A DNA stretch of 64,000 bases. It comes from Streptomyces sp. WZ-12. GTDB lineage: Bacteria > Actinomycetota > Actinomycetes > Streptomycetales > Streptomycetaceae. This document shows, piece by piece, positions 36,090-44,061 of the stretch (position 1 is its first letter; the number at the start of each line of letters is the position of its first letter). The stretch lies in the NCBI RefSeq assembly GCF_028898845.1, contig NZ_CP118575.1:310001-374000 (forward strand). Reading direction: 5' to 3'. Position numbers and translations under genes: made by a program. The notes below the pieces were generated by a model. That model searched no databases. It saw only the letters and a list, made by a program, of their open reading frames with translations, and was not told the origin of the DNA.

Positions 36090-37003
36090 CGGGGCTCCTC
36101 GACGAGCACCCTGACCTGGGAGTCGAGTGCGTCCTGCGGGAACTGCACATCGCCTCCTCCACCTACTACCGCTGGCGCCGCGCCGAGAAGCAGCCGTGCG
36201 AGCGGCGGCGTCGCGACGTCGAGCTGACCGAGCGGATCAAGGAGATCCACACCGAGTCCGGCGGGATCTACGGCTCTCCGCGCGTGCATGCCGTGCTGAA
36301 ACGCGAGGGCACACGCGTGGGCCGCAAGCGGGTCGAGCGCCTGATGCGCGAGGCCGACCTGGCGGGCATCAGCCCGCGCCGCACAGGCTTCACGCGCCGG
36401 GATCCGAAGGCCACACTCGCCCCGGACCTGGTCAACCGGGACTTCACCGCACCGGCGCCGAACCGGCTGTGGGTCACCGACCTGACGATGATCTCGACCG
36501 GCGAGGGCCCGCTGTGGCTGTCGGCGATCCGGGACGCGTTCTCCCGCCGGGTGGTGGCCTGGGAGACCTCCGCCCGCGCGGACGCCGACCTGGTCCTGAC
36601 CACGCTGGAGTACGCCCTCGCGTCCCGCGAGGTCGAGCCCGGCAAGCTCATCCACCATGCCGACCACGGCTGTCAGTACACATCCATCAAGCTCACAACT
36701 CGCCTGCTGCGGGCAGGAGTTGACGCGTCCATGGGCTCCGTCGGGGACAGCCACGACAACGCCCTCGCGGAGAACCTGTGGATGCTGATCAAGACCGAGT
36801 GCGTGCGCGGCCGCGTCTTCGCCACACGTGCCGAGGCGAACCTCGCGCTCTTCGAGTACACAGACGGCTTCTATAACTCCCGCCGCACCCAGGAACGACT
36901 CGGCTTCCTCAGCCCGATCGAATTCGAGGAGAAGTACTACGCCGAGCAGGCAACGGCCGAACGAGCGAACCTGAAACCCCGTCAACCCCTCCTGACCAGC
37001 TGA
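36086..37003 (+). CDS. IS3 type A OrfB, copy 4
   Basis: 305 residues, all three catalytic residues present, intact. Confidence 0.88.
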   Translation: MTGLLDEHPDLGVECVLRELHIASSTYYRWRRAEKQPCERRRRDVELTERIKEIHTESGGIYGSPRVHAVLKREGTRVGRKRVERLMREADLAGISPRRTGFTRRDPKATLAPDLVNRDFTAPAPNRLWVTDLTMISTGEGPLWLSAIRDAFSRRVVAWETSARADADLVLTTLEYALASREVEPGKLIHHADHGCQYTSIKLTTRLLRAGVDASMGSVGDSHDNALAENLWMLIKTECVRGRVFATRAEANLALFEYTDGFYNSRRTQERLGFLSPIEFEEKYYAEQATAERANLKPRQPLLTS

Positions 37004-37034
37004 TCAGCGCCTCCCGAACGACGGGGGAACCTCA

Positions 37035-38752
37035 GTACTAGGAGTCCGGGAAAGCCGGTCACATGGGGAAGGGCGACAGCGTGATGGCAGCAGGACTGCT
37101 GTCGGGGAGGAACGTTGTTGAATAACGACGCGCCGTCGACAACTTGGCCGGGGAGTATGACGGCCGAGCGGCGGGTACTCGATCACCAGATCAAGCTGCA
37201 CCGATGGGCAAGGAATGAACCGGACCGCCGGTTCGATGATGTATTCAACTTGATCTGCGACCGGGCCACTTTGGTAGTGGCCTGGGAGCGGGTGGCTGGC
37301 AACCGGGGTGCCAGGACAGCAGGCGTGGACGCGGTCACCCGCTACCACGTCGAAGAACGCCAGGGAGTTATTCCGTTCCTGGAGGAGCTTCGCTCCTCAC
37401 TAAAGGACGGCTCCTTCACCGCATTGCCGGTCAAGCAGGCAGTGATTCCCAAGAAGAACGGCAAAGTCCGTTACCTGGGTATCCCGACCCTGCGTGATCG
37501 TGTCGCGCAGATGGCGCTCAAGCTGATTCTGGAGCCGATCTTCGAGGTCGATTTCTACCCGTCCAGTTACGGGTATCGGCCTGGTCGTCGAGCTCAGGAT
37601 GCCATCGCCGAGATTCACCACTTCACCTGCAAGCCGTCGACCTACGAGTGGGTCATCGAGGGCGACATCAAGGCTTGCTTCGACAACGTCGACCATCACG
37701 CCCTGATGGACCTGGTGGCCGAGCGCGTCAAGGACCGCAAGGTCCTGCGGCTGGTCAGCGCATTTCTGCGGGCTGGGGTTGTCGAGATGCACGGCGGATT
37801 CGCGGAGACCCTCACGGGCACTCCGCAAGGAGGAGTCGCCTCCCCGCTGCTGGCCAACATCTATCTCTCGGTCCTGGACCGGCATTTCTCGCGGATCTGG
37901 GACACGGAGATGACCCCGCCCTGGCGTCGGCAATACTGGCGCCGGATGGGGCGGCCGAACTTCCGGCTCGTGCGTTACGCCGACGACTTCATCGTGCTCG
38001 TGCACGGGACGAGGTCAGAGGCCGAAGCGCTTAAAGCGGAGATCGGCGAGCTGCTGGCCAGAAGGCTGAAGATGACTCTCTCGGTCGAGAAGACCCACAT
38101 CACCCACATCGGCGACGGATTCGTTTTCCTCGGATTCCACATCCAGCGGAGAGCCTGGGGTGACGGTCGTCGTGTCGTGCTCACCATTCCGTCCAAGCAA
38201 GCCTTGGCGTCGGTGATGCACAAGATCAAGAAACTGACGGGGCGGAGCACGACATCGCTCTCGTTGGAGGAGGTGTTGCGGACGGTCAACCCGGTCCTTC
38301 GGGGATGGGCTGCCTATTTCCGCTACGGCGCATCCAAGAAGACGTTCTCATACCTCGGCTGGTACGCGTGGTGGAGACTGATCCATTGGATTCGCTACAA
38401 GCATCCCCATGTGACCTGGAAACAGTTGCGCCGCCGCTACTACGGGGCGGACCGCATCGCTGAGGGCGGGCTCGTCCTCTACAACCCGGCGAAGATGCGG
38501 GTCGAGCGTTACCGCTTCCGCGGAGCGAAGATCAGCACGCGCCACAACATCGACGAGGTCAATCCGGACGGGGCGCGTTCCGCCGGACCAGCCACGACGA
38601 TGTGGCCTTCGTCGGCCAGGTCAGCGAATACCTCGCCTGACTCATCGGATCACGTGGAGAGCCGGATGCTCGGCCAACGGGCACGTCCGGTTCGGCGGGC
38701 GGGGATGGGAAAACCGACACCGGGAACGGTGCACGGCGTCCCGTCCCCGACC
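37035..38752 (+). mobile_element. Group II intron, 5' truncated
   Basis: A maturase gene is followed by domain V (38659-38693): GAGCCGGA pairs with TCCGGTTC, the inner stem is GCTCG/CGGGC, and the AGC triad is in place. A domain-VI-like stem (GGGGATGGGA with TCCCGTCCCC) follows, ending near 38752. Only about 80 bases precede the maturase start before the IS3 end, so the 5' splice site and nearly all of domains I-III are missing. The ribozyme cannot splice. Confidence 0.85.
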
Positions 38753-38779
38753 CAACACATCCCCTTCGAATCGGAGTAA
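37115..38779 (+). CDS. ltrA: Group II intron reverse transcriptase/maturase, frameshifted near its end
   Basis: The RT domain has AVIPKKNGKVRYLGIPTLRDRVAQMALKLILEPIFE, SYGYRPGRRAQDAI, IEGDIKACFDNVDH, GTPQGGVASPLLANIYL and the catalytic LVRYADDFIVLV. Domain X/maturase follows (VLRGWAAYFRYGASKKTFSYLGWYAWWRLIHWI). Near 38570 a single-base change shifts the frame. The alternative frame gives FRRTSHDDVAFVGQVSEYLA and a stop at 38640, just before domain V. As it stands the ORF runs through domains V and VI to 38779, so about 70 C-terminal residues are artefactual. RT and maturase activity may persist in trans. Confidence 0.88.
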   Translation: MLNNDAPSTTWPGSMTAERRVLDHQIKLHRWARNEPDRRFDDVFNLICDRATLVVAWERVAGNRGARTAGVDAVTRYHVEERQGVIPFLEELRSSLKDGSFTALPVKQAVIPKKNGKVRYLGIPTLRDRVAQMALKLILEPIFEVDFYPSSYGYRPGRRAQDAIAEIHHFTCKPSTYEWVIEGDIKACFDNVDHHALMDLVAERVKDRKVLRLVSAFLRAGVVEMHGGFAETLTGTPQGGVASPLLANIYLSVLDRHFSRIWDTEMTPPWRRQYWRRMGRPNFRLVRYADDFIVLVHGTRSEAEALKAEIGELLARRLKMTLSVEKTHITHIGDGFVFLGFHIQRRAWGDGRRVVLTIPSKQALASVMHKIKKLTGRSTTSLSLEEVLRTVNPVLRGWAAYFRYGASKKTFSYLGWYAWWRLIHWIRYKHPHVTWKQLRRRYYGADRIAEGGLVLYNPAKMRVERYRFRGAKISTRHNIDEVNPDGARSAGPATTMWPSSARSANTSPDSSDHVESRMLGQRARPVRRAGMGKPTPGTVHGVPSPTQHIPFESE

Positions 38780-38831
38780 CTGGATAGGTCCTGGGCGTCG
38801 TTGATCTCCGGGTGGCTTGCGGGTCCGGGCG

Positions 38832-39198
38832 TCAGGGTGTGGCGGGTGTCCAGGGGCTGCCGCGCATGGCGGTGATGAGGACGTCGAGGGTTCTCTGGCC
38901 GTGGCGGTGGGCGGTGGCGAGGTAGGTTCGGATCGTCGCGAAGTCGCGGGCTCCTCGCAGGGTGCGGAGGCAACCGGAGACCTTGATCCTGAGTTCCGCC
39001 ATGTGGATGGTCTGTTCGGCGGGGTTGTTGTCGAAGGGCAGGGCCGGGTCGTGTGTCCAGCGCAGGTAGTCGTCCCAGCGGCGGTGCAGGCGCTTGAAGA
39101 GGGCGTGGTGCTTGGCCTCGGCCTTCGAAGCGCCGCGCCACCGCCAACTCCGCCCGCAGCTCTACCACCAGGGCGGCGAGCTCCTCATACGACAGCAA
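38832..39198 (-). pseudogene. IS66 transposase with internal deletion
   Basis: The front LSYEELAALVVELRAELAVAR joins, out of frame, the family C-terminus (ALPFDNNPAEQTIHMAELRIKVSGCLRTLRGARDFATIRTYLATAHRHGQRTLDVLITAMRG) with its stop at 38832. The middle of the gene is gone. The intron's 3' end lies about 80 bases downstream of this C-terminus. Confidence 0.8.
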
Positions 39199-39431
39199 GC
39201 GGTCATCGACAGGTACAACCCCCAGACAACATCAAACCCGGCATCAAGATCAAACCGAGCACCGACGACCCATCCAGTTACCTGCTCCATTCTGGTTACA
39301 TGTCTCACTATCCAAGTAGCAACTGAGGGAATTTCTCCTCTTATCGGATGATTCAACCTGCAATTTCACCTAAGACTGGGCAAGCTGACCGTCGTAGAGC
39401 AGACCAAAAACTGTCACATGGGAGACGATCC

Positions 39432-39833
39432 ATGCGTTCATTGATCAGTGCTGTTATTTTGGGTGTTTGTGTTCTGACTTCCGGGGCTATTGCTGTGCCA
39501 GCTGTCGCGGCGCCCCACGCGAGCGAGCTCACCAGCGCCATCAGGTCCATGACCATGGGATGCCGTCCCAATGCGTGCGACCGTGACTTCGGGCACGGGC
39601 GAGACAACGACCATGACTACGGGAGCGTCCCGGACAACGACCGTGACTACGGGAGCGTCCCGGACAACGACCGTGACTACGGGAGCGTCCCGGACAACGA
39701 CCGTGACTTCGGGCACGGGCGAGACAACGTGCACGCGAAGAACGGACATGGCGGCATGGGATTTAATCAAAAACAGACGGTCGTAGTAGTGAAGAACCGC
39801 GACCACAAGCCCTGTAAGTGCGTCCTTCGGTAG
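39432..39833 (+). CDS. Small secreted protein with DNDRDYGSVP repeats
   Basis: 133 residues from ATG 39432, with GGGAGA upstream. A clear Sec signal peptide (MRSLISAVILGVCVLTSGAIAVPAVAAP) has an AVA-A cleavage site near residue 27. The mature part has three perfect or near-perfect DNDRDYGSVP units framed by DFGHGRDN at both sides, then a cysteine-containing tail (VVVVKNRDHKPCKCVLR). The repeats are highly charged, rich in Asp and Arg, and could bind metal or a surface. Moderate GC and recent repeats suggest transfer. No homologue is recognised. A stem-loop follows 13 bases after the stop. Confidence 0.65.
   Translation: MRSLISAVILGVCVLTSGAIAVPAVAAPHASELTSAIRSMTMGCRPNACDRDFGHGRDNDHDYGSVPDNDRDYGSVPDNDRDYGSVPDNDRDFGHGRDNVHAKNGHGGMGFNQKQTVVVVKNRDHKPCKCVLR
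39603..39692 (+). repeat. Three tandem 30-bp repeats in the secreted protein gene
   Basis: The unit starts GACAACGACCGTGACTACGG; the first copy differs by one base (CAT for CGT). Confidence 0.9.
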
Positions 39834-39846
39834 GTGATGCGATGGT

Positions 39847-39907
39847 GCGGGCATGGCTCCCGATCACGGAGGCGTTGATGCTTCGTGATCGTCGGGGCTG
39901 TGCCCGC
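39847..39907 (+). terminator. Large stem-loop after the secreted repeat protein gene
   Basis: GCGGGCA and CGATCACG pair with CGTGATCG and TGCCCGC across a 15-base loop. There is no U-run. Confidence 0.5.
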
Positions 39908-40133
39908 AAGCGCCATTGACTGAACCTCTTTCTGGAGTTGCCCCGGTCTGGCAGACACAAGGGGCGCGGGGTGCGAACGGGCGGATGGTCTTGCTCGGCG
40001 GCGTCAGGCCGCTGCGACCTGGAGCGCAGCGACGTAGGGCCAGACGCGGTCGGTCTCGCTCTGGCCGACGATGATGCTGCCGCTCTCGATCCACGCGTGT
40101 GCGCCCTGCGAGGCGCCAATTCGGCACTTTGAC
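39908..40133. other. Spacer upstream of the first fic gene
   Basis: No gene; presumably contains the fic promoter. Confidence 0.3.
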
Positions 40134-40151
40134 ATGATGATGCAGTCATGG
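40134..40151. promoter_or_regulatory. Palindrome before the first fic gene
   Basis: CATGA, 8 bases, TCATG, ending 12 bases before the start codon. The second fic gene also has a palindrome immediately before its start. Confidence 0.4.
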
Positions 40152-40163
40152 TGTTGTTGAGTC

Positions 40164-41309
40164 ATGTTGTACGAGACTCCGGCGCTGGACGCCGACGACC
40201 ACCGCGTCCTGACGGAGATCGAGGAGATGCGGCACACGCTGCGGCATCAGCTGCGTACGCAGCCGCGGTGGTCGGGGCAACTGCGGCGAAACCTGACGGC
40301 GCGGGCGATCGCGGGATCGAACACGATCGAGGGCTACGCCGCGACCGTGGACGACGTCGAGGCGCTGATGGCCGGCGAGGAGCCACTGGAAACCGCTGAC
40401 CGCACCCGGGTGGAGCTGGAGGGCTACCAGCGGGCGATGACCTTCATCCAGACTCTGGCCGATGCCGGGCCGGACTTCCGGTATGACGCGGGCCTGCTGG
40501 GCGGCCTGCACTTCATGCTCCAGGGACACCACCTGGACAAGCGCCCGGGCCGCTGGCGGGATGGACCGGTCTATGTCACCAGCCCCGACGACCCGCTCGT
40601 GCCCGCCTACACCGCCCCCGACTCCGAACACGTTCCGGGGTTGATGGCGGAGCTGATCGACTGGCTCAACGACGGCGACCTGAACGCGCCCGTGCATATG
40701 CGGGCGTCGATGGCGCACCTGAACCTGGTCAACGTCCACCCGTGGAAGGAGGGGAACGGGCGCATGTCCCGCGCCGTGTCCACGCTGGTCTTCGCCCGTG
40801 AGGCCGAGCAGATGCTGCCGCCGGAATTCTCCAGCATCGAGGAGTGGCTGGGCCGCGGGCAGAACACCTACGCCTACTACCAAGTCCTCCAGCAGGTCGG
40901 CGGCCCGCGCTGGAGTCCCGAGCGCGACACGCATCCGTGGATCCGGTTCTGCCTCGGCGCCCACCACCGCCAAGCCCAGCAGGCCCAGCGCCGCACCGAC
41001 CTGCTCGCCCGCGCCTGGATCCACCTGGGCGAGACCGCCACCGCCGACGGCTTGGACGAACGCGTCGTCTACGCCCTGCTGCCTGCCTTCTGGGGCTCGA
41101 AGGTCCGCCGCACCGTCTACCAGCAGGACGCCGACCTCTCCGACCAGCAGGCCATCCGCGACATCCGCGACCTGGTCCGCATCGGCTGGCTGACCCCGCA
41201 CGGCCAGGCCCGCGCCCGCCACTACGGCCCCGGCCCGCGCCTGGAAGCAGCCCAGCAGGCGGTCCGCCAGTCCCTGGAGCCGTTCGCCGACCCCTACCAG
41301 CGCAACTGA
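40164..41309 (+). CDS. fic: Fic-family protein 1 (predicted AMP transferase)
   Basis: 381 residues. The Fic core motif is HPWKEGNGRMSR at about residue 193 (HPF-x-x-GNGR type with Trp for Phe), and the beta-flap segment is nearby (GRWRDGPVYVTSPDD). An inhibitory-helix motif SNTIEG is at about residue 53, matching the (S/T)-x-x-x-E-(G/N) rule of class II Fic proteins whose N-terminal helix blocks ATP binding. A C-terminal winged-helix-like region follows (DQQAIRDIRDLVRIGWLTPHGQARARHY). Fic enzymes transfer AMP to target hydroxyls. Target unknown. About 45% identical by eye to the second copy at 54896. Intact, ending two bases before an IS3. Confidence 0.88.
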   Translation: MLYETPALDADDHRVLTEIEEMRHTLRHQLRTQPRWSGQLRRNLTARAIAGSNTIEGYAATVDDVEALMAGEEPLETADRTRVELEGYQRAMTFIQTLADAGPDFRYDAGLLGGLHFMLQGHHLDKRPGRWRDGPVYVTSPDDPLVPAYTAPDSEHVPGLMAELIDWLNDGDLNAPVHMRASMAHLNLVNVHPWKEGNGRMSRAVSTLVFAREAEQMLPPEFSSIEEWLGRGQNTYAYYQVLQQVGGPRWSPERDTHPWIRFCLGAHHRQAQQAQRRTDLLARAWIHLGETATADGLDERVVYALLPAFWGSKVRRTVYQQDADLSDQQAIRDIRDLVRIGWLTPHGQARARHYGPGPRLEAAQQAVRQSLEPFADPYQRN

Positions 41310-41379
41310 CTGAGGTTCCCCCGAGATGCGGAGGATGGTGACAGAGGGTCAGATGGTTCTCATGAGAGGAACATCGACC

Positions 41380-41688
41380 ATGGCTGCCCCCAGGAAGTAC
41401 TCGCTGGAGTTGCGCGAGCGTGCGGTGCGGATGTACCGGACCTCCGACCCGAAGCCCCAGATCAAGCGACTGGCTATCGAGCTCGGCGTGCATCCCGAGG
41501 CCCTGCGCGGCTGGATCCGGCAGGCCGAGGCCGATGCCGGCGAGCGGGACGACCGGCTGACCAGCGACGAACGCGTCGAACTCGCCGCGCTTCGCAAGGA
41601 GAACGCCCAGCTCAAGCGCGCGAACGAAGTTCTGCGGACGGCCTCGGCTTTTTTCGCGGCGCAACTCGACCCGACCCGGCCCAGGTGA
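41380..41688 (+). CDS. IS3 type A OrfA, copy 5
   Basis: Same protein and slip site as copy 1. Confidence 0.85.
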   Translation: MAAPRKYSLELRERAVRMYRTSDPKPQIKRLAIELGVHPEALRGWIRQAEADAGERDDRLTSDERVELAALRKENAQLKRANEVLRTASAFFAAQLDPTRPR

Positions 41689-42602
41689 CGGGGCTCCTCG
41701 ACGAGCACCCTGACCTGGGAGTCGAGTGCGTCCTGCGGGAACTGCACATCGCCTCCTCCACCTACTACCGCTGGCGCCGCGCCGAGAAGCAGCCGTGCGA
41801 GCGGCGGCGTCGCGACGTCGAGCTGACCGAGCGGATCAAGGAGATCCACACCGAGTCCGGCGGGATCTACGGCTCTCCGCGCGTGCATGCCGTGCTGAAA
41901 CGCGAGGGCACACGCGTGGGCCGCAAGCGGGTCGAGCGCCTGATGCGCGAGGCCGACCTGGCGGGCATCAGCCCGCGCCGCACAGGCTTCACGCGCCGGG
42001 ATCCGAAGGCCACACTCGCCCCGGACCTGGTCAACCGGGACTTCACCGCACCGGCGCCGAACCGGCTGTGGGTCACCGACCTGACGATGATCTCGACCGG
42101 CGAGGGCCCGCTGTGGCTGTCGGCGATCCGGGACGCGTTCTCCCGCCGGGTGGTGGCCTGGGAGACCTCCGCCCGCGCGGACGCCGACCTGGTCCTGACC
42201 ACGCTGGAGTACGCCCTCGCGTCCCGCGAGGTCGAGCCCGGCAAGCTCATCCACCATGCCGACCACGGCTGTCAGTACACATCCATCAAGCTCACAACTC
42301 GCCTGCTGCGGGCAGGAGTTGACGCGTCCATGGGCTCCGTCGGGGACAGCCACGACAACGCCCTCGCGGAGAACCTGTGGATGCTGATCAAGACCGAGTG
42401 CGTGCGCGGCCGCGTCTTCGCCACACGTGCCGAGGCGAACCTCGCGCTCTTCGAGTACACAGACGGCTTCTATAACTCCCGCCGCACCCAGGAACGACTC
42501 GGCTTCCCCAGCCCGATCGAATTCGAGGAGAAGTACTACGCCGAGCAGGCAACGGCCGAACGAGCGAACCTGAAACCCCGTCAACCCCTCCTGACCAGCT
42601 GA
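41685..42602 (+). CDS. IS3 type A OrfB, copy 5
   Basis: 305 residues, GTG start overlapping OrfA stop, full DDE set. Confidence 0.88.
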   Translation: MTGLLDEHPDLGVECVLRELHIASSTYYRWRRAEKQPCERRRRDVELTERIKEIHTESGGIYGSPRVHAVLKREGTRVGRKRVERLMREADLAGISPRRTGFTRRDPKATLAPDLVNRDFTAPAPNRLWVTDLTMISTGEGPLWLSAIRDAFSRRVVAWETSARADADLVLTTLEYALASREVEPGKLIHHADHGCQYTSIKLTTRLLRAGVDASMGSVGDSHDNALAENLWMLIKTECVRGRVFATRAEANLALFEYTDGFYNSRRTQERLGFPSPIEFEEKYYAEQATAERANLKPRQPLLTS

Positions 42603-42633
42603 TCAGCGCCTCCCGAACGACGGGGGAACCTCA

Positions 42634-42968
42634 GTACTAGGAGCCGGGTGAGGGCGGTGTGGCGGCCTGGGCCGGTGGGCCAGGTGTAGTGCAGGTCCAG
42701 GCGACGGTGCCGGACGGACAGCTCTACGTGTTCGACGGTGGGGGTGGCGGCCGCGGGCAGGTGCAGTGACAGGGTGCGGGTGTAGACGTCCGGCTGGTAG
42801 GTGGGGACGAGCCAGCCGCCGAGTGCGAGCAGGTACCACAGGAAGTTGGCGATCTCACCGGCCAGGATGTTTCGCCCGGCATGCTCGAAGTCGAGCCAAC
42901 ACGCGCCTGCGGCGCTGTCGGCGATGTTGGGCTCAGTCGGGTCGCCCTGGGTGAGGGCGGAGACCCAC
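42634..42968 (-). pseudogene. Aminoglycoside/choline-kinase-like phosphotransferase fragment
   Basis: The minus frame reads WVSALTQGDPTEPNIADSAAGACWLDFEHAGRNILAGEIANFLWYLLALGGWLVP. The T-x-GDP-x-x-x-N then LDFEHAG pair matches the catalytic loop and metal-binding region of APH-type phosphotransferases. Both ends are cut, by IS5 copy C upstream and IS3 copy 5 downstream. Inactive. Confidence 0.7.
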
Positions 42969-42969
42969 T

Positions 42970-43861
42970 GAGCGTTTTCCATCCTCACTCTGGGCTGGTC
43001 AATTGGAGGGTGAGGACGGTCTGGACGAGTTTGGTGATCCGAGTGGTCGAGCACCGCAGTTTGCGAAGAAGGCGCCAGGTCTTGAGGGTTGCGATGGCCT
43101 GCTCGACGAGCGCTCGGATCTTCGCGTGGGACCGGTTCACCGCCTTCTGGCCTGCGGAAAGGGTCTCCCATCGGCCCCAGTACGGGATGCGGATGGTGCC
43201 GCCGGCACCCCGGTAGCCTTTGTCTGCCAAGCACTTGATCCCGACCTCGGCCAAGGCGTCGACGATGCCGTGTTCACGGGCTGCGCGGACATCGTGGACA
43301 GCGCCAGGCAGCGCGGGTGAGGCCCACAGCAGCCGACCGAAGGGGTCAGCGAGGACCTGCACGTTCATCCCGTGTTTCTTGTGCTTGCCGGAGTAGAACG
43401 GGCGGTCCGCGGCAATGCGGTCGATCGGCAGGAGCGTGCCGTCCAGGATCAGATATGCCTTCACCGACGCGGTGCGCACCGCGTCGGTGAAGGCTGGGGG
43501 CGAGGATGGTCAGGAGCTCGACAGTCTCGGTGACGTAGCGCGGTAGGCCGTCGTGGTTCCGACGCCGAACCCTGCCGCGAGCTGGGCATACGTGTGGCCC
43601 ACTTTCAGGTGGGCGAGAGTGAGCAGGGCCTGGCGGCCAGCGCTCAGGCGCCGCCAACGCGAGCCGATTTCGTGGCGATGCCGTCGCAACTGCTGGGTGA
43701 GGAAGCGCAGGGCAGAGCTGGACACGTCGACGCCCGACGGGTAAACAAGCACGTGAAGCCTCTGGCGGAGCCGGTTCTCTTGGTCGAAAACCCATCTACC
43801 AGGGGCCTCACCATGTTGTCAGCCCAACTGCCGGACCGGAACGTCAGGTTGGAAAGGGCTT
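42970..43861 (-). mobile_element. IS5-family element, copy C (892 bp)
   Basis: Inverted relative to copy A and full length. Its last terminal base differs (AAGCCC for GAGCCC). The transposase carries the same two frame changes as copy A. Confidence 0.8.
42985..43752 (-). pseudogene. IS5 transposase, copy C, frame-broken
   Basis: Two frames (43510-43752 and 42985-43479) as in copy A, with the joint readable only out of frame. Confidence 0.75.
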
Positions 43862-44061
43862 AGTGCACCGAAACCCTCAACACCCGGACCAGGAAGGCCA
43901 TTTGGCTCGAAGAATCGCCGCCTGACCGCCCGGCATGACGTGGGCAGAGTCCTCGCCACCGGCGAGGCGTTCAGCCGCCCCGCCCACCACAAAGTCGGTA
44001 CGAAACCGCGTCGAACTGGATAAACGACAAGCTCAGGTGAAGCGGTTCAGGATGCAGTCGT

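Larger units (their letters stand above)
35712..37034 (+). mobile_element. IS3 type A, copy 4 (complete, 1323 bp)
   Basis: Ends as in copy 1. It forms the outer part of the 2.67-kb inverted arm. On its right it abuts, and probably truncates, the group II intron. It differs from copy 1 in the front (MRKM) and in FLSP near the orfB end. Confidence 0.92.
41311..42633 (+). mobile_element. IS3 type A, copy 5 (complete, 1323 bp)
   Basis: Same ends and length as copy 1. Flanks CTGAC and GTACT share no duplication. The right flank GTACTAGGAG is the same ten bases as at copy 4. Confidence 0.92.

Noticed and set aside
39438..39854. Minus-strand frame with VVTVVVRDAP repeats
   Set aside because: Antisense of the 30-bp repeats; the plus frame has the signal peptide.
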